A stretch of 64,000 bases of DNA, taken from the NCBI GenBank assembly GCA_963663775.1, contig OY760624.1:1674001-1738000 (forward strand), in the 5' to 3' direction. Below are positions 62,401-64,000 of this stretch, piece by piece. Source of the DNA: G963663775 sp963663775 (GTDB lineage: Bacteria > Bacillota > Clostridia > Oscillospirales > Butyricicoccaceae). The translations under genes were made by a program, and so were the position numbers. A model generated the notes under the pieces. That model did no database searches and was not told where the DNA came from. It saw nothing but the letters and a program-made list of their open reading frames with translations. Position 1 is the first letter of the stretch, and every line of letters begins with the position of its first letter.

Positions 62401-64000
62401 ACTGTTTCCGTAACATCTCCAGACGGCACATTGCTCAATGCACAGTCTACCGCCTATACCCTCACAGGACAAGTGCAGAGCGAACAGAATGATACAGATA
62501 CCATCACGCGCAGCTATGATGCATTGGGACGCATGACACAAGAGATAGAAAATGGAACTACCGTGAAAAACTATGCCTATAACCTTGCCAATCTGCGCAC
62601 AGCATATACGCTCACGGTATCTGGTACACAGGAATTGAGCACTGCTTACACGTATGATGAGTTGAATCGGTTACTGACCGTACTGGAAGATGGGGTGCAA
62701 ACAGCCAGCTATGCCTATGACAAAAATGGCAATCGCAGTTCCATGACCAATGCCAATGGTACGACCGTTGCTTATACCTATAATCCAGCAAACCTGGTCA
62801 CGTCTTTGCAGAATAAAAAAGGAACTTCGATTCTCTCTAGTTACAATTATACGTATTATTTGGATGGCAATCAGGCAAATAAGGCAGATAATACTGGACG
62901 CATTACAAACTATTCCTATGATACATTGCGCCGTATGACGCAGGAGGCAGAAAGCGGTTCGACGGATGCCATCACCAAGGACTACACCTTTGATGCCGCA
63001 AGCAATCGTGCAACGATGACGGTCAGCGGTGCGGACAGCTATACCACAAGCTACACTTATGACCTAAATAACCGCTTGCTGAAGGAACTCAAAGATGCTG
63101 ACAGCACTGCACAGGAGACACAGTATTTTTATGATCCGAACGGAAACACCATCGCAAAAAACACGGAAACGCTCAGTGCTTCCAGCGGGGATGAAGCAGT
63201 ATCGCTTGTGCAGAACAGTGATGGTGCGGAATTGTACACTTATGATGGCTTCAATCGCCTGACGCAGGTGGAAAATGGAAACGGAATAAGCACCTATGAT
63301 TATCGTCCCGATGGTTTGCGAAACAGCAAGACGGTAAACGGTGTCACGACTACGCATATTTGGGACGGACAGGATATGTCTGCTGAGTTGGACAACAGTG
63401 GGGCGCTTCTGCGGAAATATATCCGCGGCACCAGTCTAGTTGCTAGCGAAGATGCGGCGGGAACACGCCAATATGACCTGTACAATGCCCATGGTGACGT
63501 GGTACAATTAACGGATAGCACGGGTGGTGTAACGAAATCCTATGCATATGATGCCTTCGGCAACGAGAAAAATCCGGATTCCAACGATACGAACCCCTTC
63601 CGCTATTGCGGGGAGTATTTTGATCAGGAAACAGGAGATGTGTATCTCAGAGCACGGTATTATGAGCCTGAAAGTGGGCGGTTTACGCAACAGGATACTA
63701 TTAGAAGCCAAAAAGTTCAATTACCGAATCAACAGCAGACGGATGATCCGCTTAGTTTAAATCTCTATACATATTGCTATAATAATCCCATTATGTATTT
63801 CGATAGCACCGGAAATCAACCGGAATGGTCTGCATCAATAAATGCAAAAACAAGAGAAACCGATGCATACACATCATTTCTTGCATCAACACAAAAAGGT
63901 GACCTACAGGACTTTTATGATTATTGGGGCTTTTTTAGGGATTCAAACGGCGTCTATCATTCGCAGAAATATTCATGGCAAAGTCGGGATCTTGTAGGTT
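59491..64000 (+). CDS. RHS/YD-repeat polymorphic toxin protein, 3' end outside the window
   Basis: One continuous frame of about 1,503 codons to the window edge. It starts in the RHS core (NYDKTEYGMGNGWSLGFSS), followed by dozens of YD/RHS repeats (such as YTYDKFGNE, YAYDHMGRPIALTDALG). Near 63,580 the RHS core-closing block NPFRYCGEYFDQETGDVYLR is followed by ARYYEPESGRFTQQD and NLYTYCYNNPIMYFDSTGN. After this block the variable C-terminal toxin begins (QPEWSASINAKTRETDAYTS...), cut off by the window. It lacks its own start because the gene is split by IS110. RHS proteins encapsulate a C-terminal toxin in a beta-cage; the toxin type cannot be told from ~50 residues. Confidence 0.88.

Noticed and set aside
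1..64000. CRISPR arrays or rRNA genes
   Set aside because: No regularly spaced repeat-spacer array and no rRNA sequence seen; the repeats present are attachment sites, operators or protein repeats.

Overview
The window looks like a chromosomal segment of a strictly anaerobic, spore-forming member of the Bacillota (class Clostridia, probably an Oscillospirales/Butyricicoccaceae-type gut bacterium). The case rests on a BofA-family sporulation protein, a confurcating lactate dehydrogenase of the LctBCD type, the [FeFe]-hydrogenase maturase HydF, a PocR-domain sensor, AGGAGG ribosome binding sites and consensus SigA promoters. The exact genus is an inference.

Positions 1-40.3 kb are moderately GC-rich core genome. 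A yjdF 3' end and a diguanylate cyclase are followed by an operon-like block for lactate oxidation (EtfB, ferredoxin-EtfA, GlcD-type dehydrogenase) with a YkvI-like membrane protein. Next comes a housekeeping series: smc, ftsY, rdgB, yhbY, nadD, yqeK, an LCP-family cell-wall ligase, rsfS, leuS, rpsU. Then come a GNAT enzyme, a candidate structured RNA, bofA, a type II topoisomerase pair, an aromatic-acid-exporter-like protein, a CPBP protease, a small kinase-like protein, and a TetR / MMPL transporter / secreted coiled-coil cassette. This part ends with a sensory block (PocR-MCP, a response regulator fused to CheX, a free CheX), a flavodoxin and aspA-hydF.

Two tRNA-Leu genes and a YjdI-type protein lead to a 7.8-kb integrative element (about 41.3-49.16 kb). 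It sits in the 3' end of tRNA-Pro(CGG) and is flanked by a long direct repeat. It carries a tyrosine integrase, two divergent XRE regulators around a cluster of CACTAATTAG-type operators, and a stand-alone D5/SF3 helicase. It also has a run of small proteins, a phage scaffold protein and a major capsid protein, but no terminase, portal, protease or tail genes. It therefore resembles a capsid-encoding satellite or a strongly reduced prophage.

From 49.2 kb to the end the DNA is AT-rich accessory sequence. It holds two Met-rich small proteins, tRNA-Thr and tRNA-Tyr, a ribbon-helix-helix regulator divergent from a one-TM protein with shared operator repeats, and a 577-residue protein that joins an eCIS-core (DUF4157) domain to a C-terminal region with arginine/agmatine-deiminase-like signatures. 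An IS5/IS427-type element, a XerC-like recombinase and a large RHS/YD-repeat polymorphic toxin gene follow. The RHS gene has lost its 5' end to the recombinase region, carries a 1-nt frameshift, is interrupted by an IS110-family element and runs off the right edge into its C-terminal toxin region. The last 11 kb is a rearranged toxin island.
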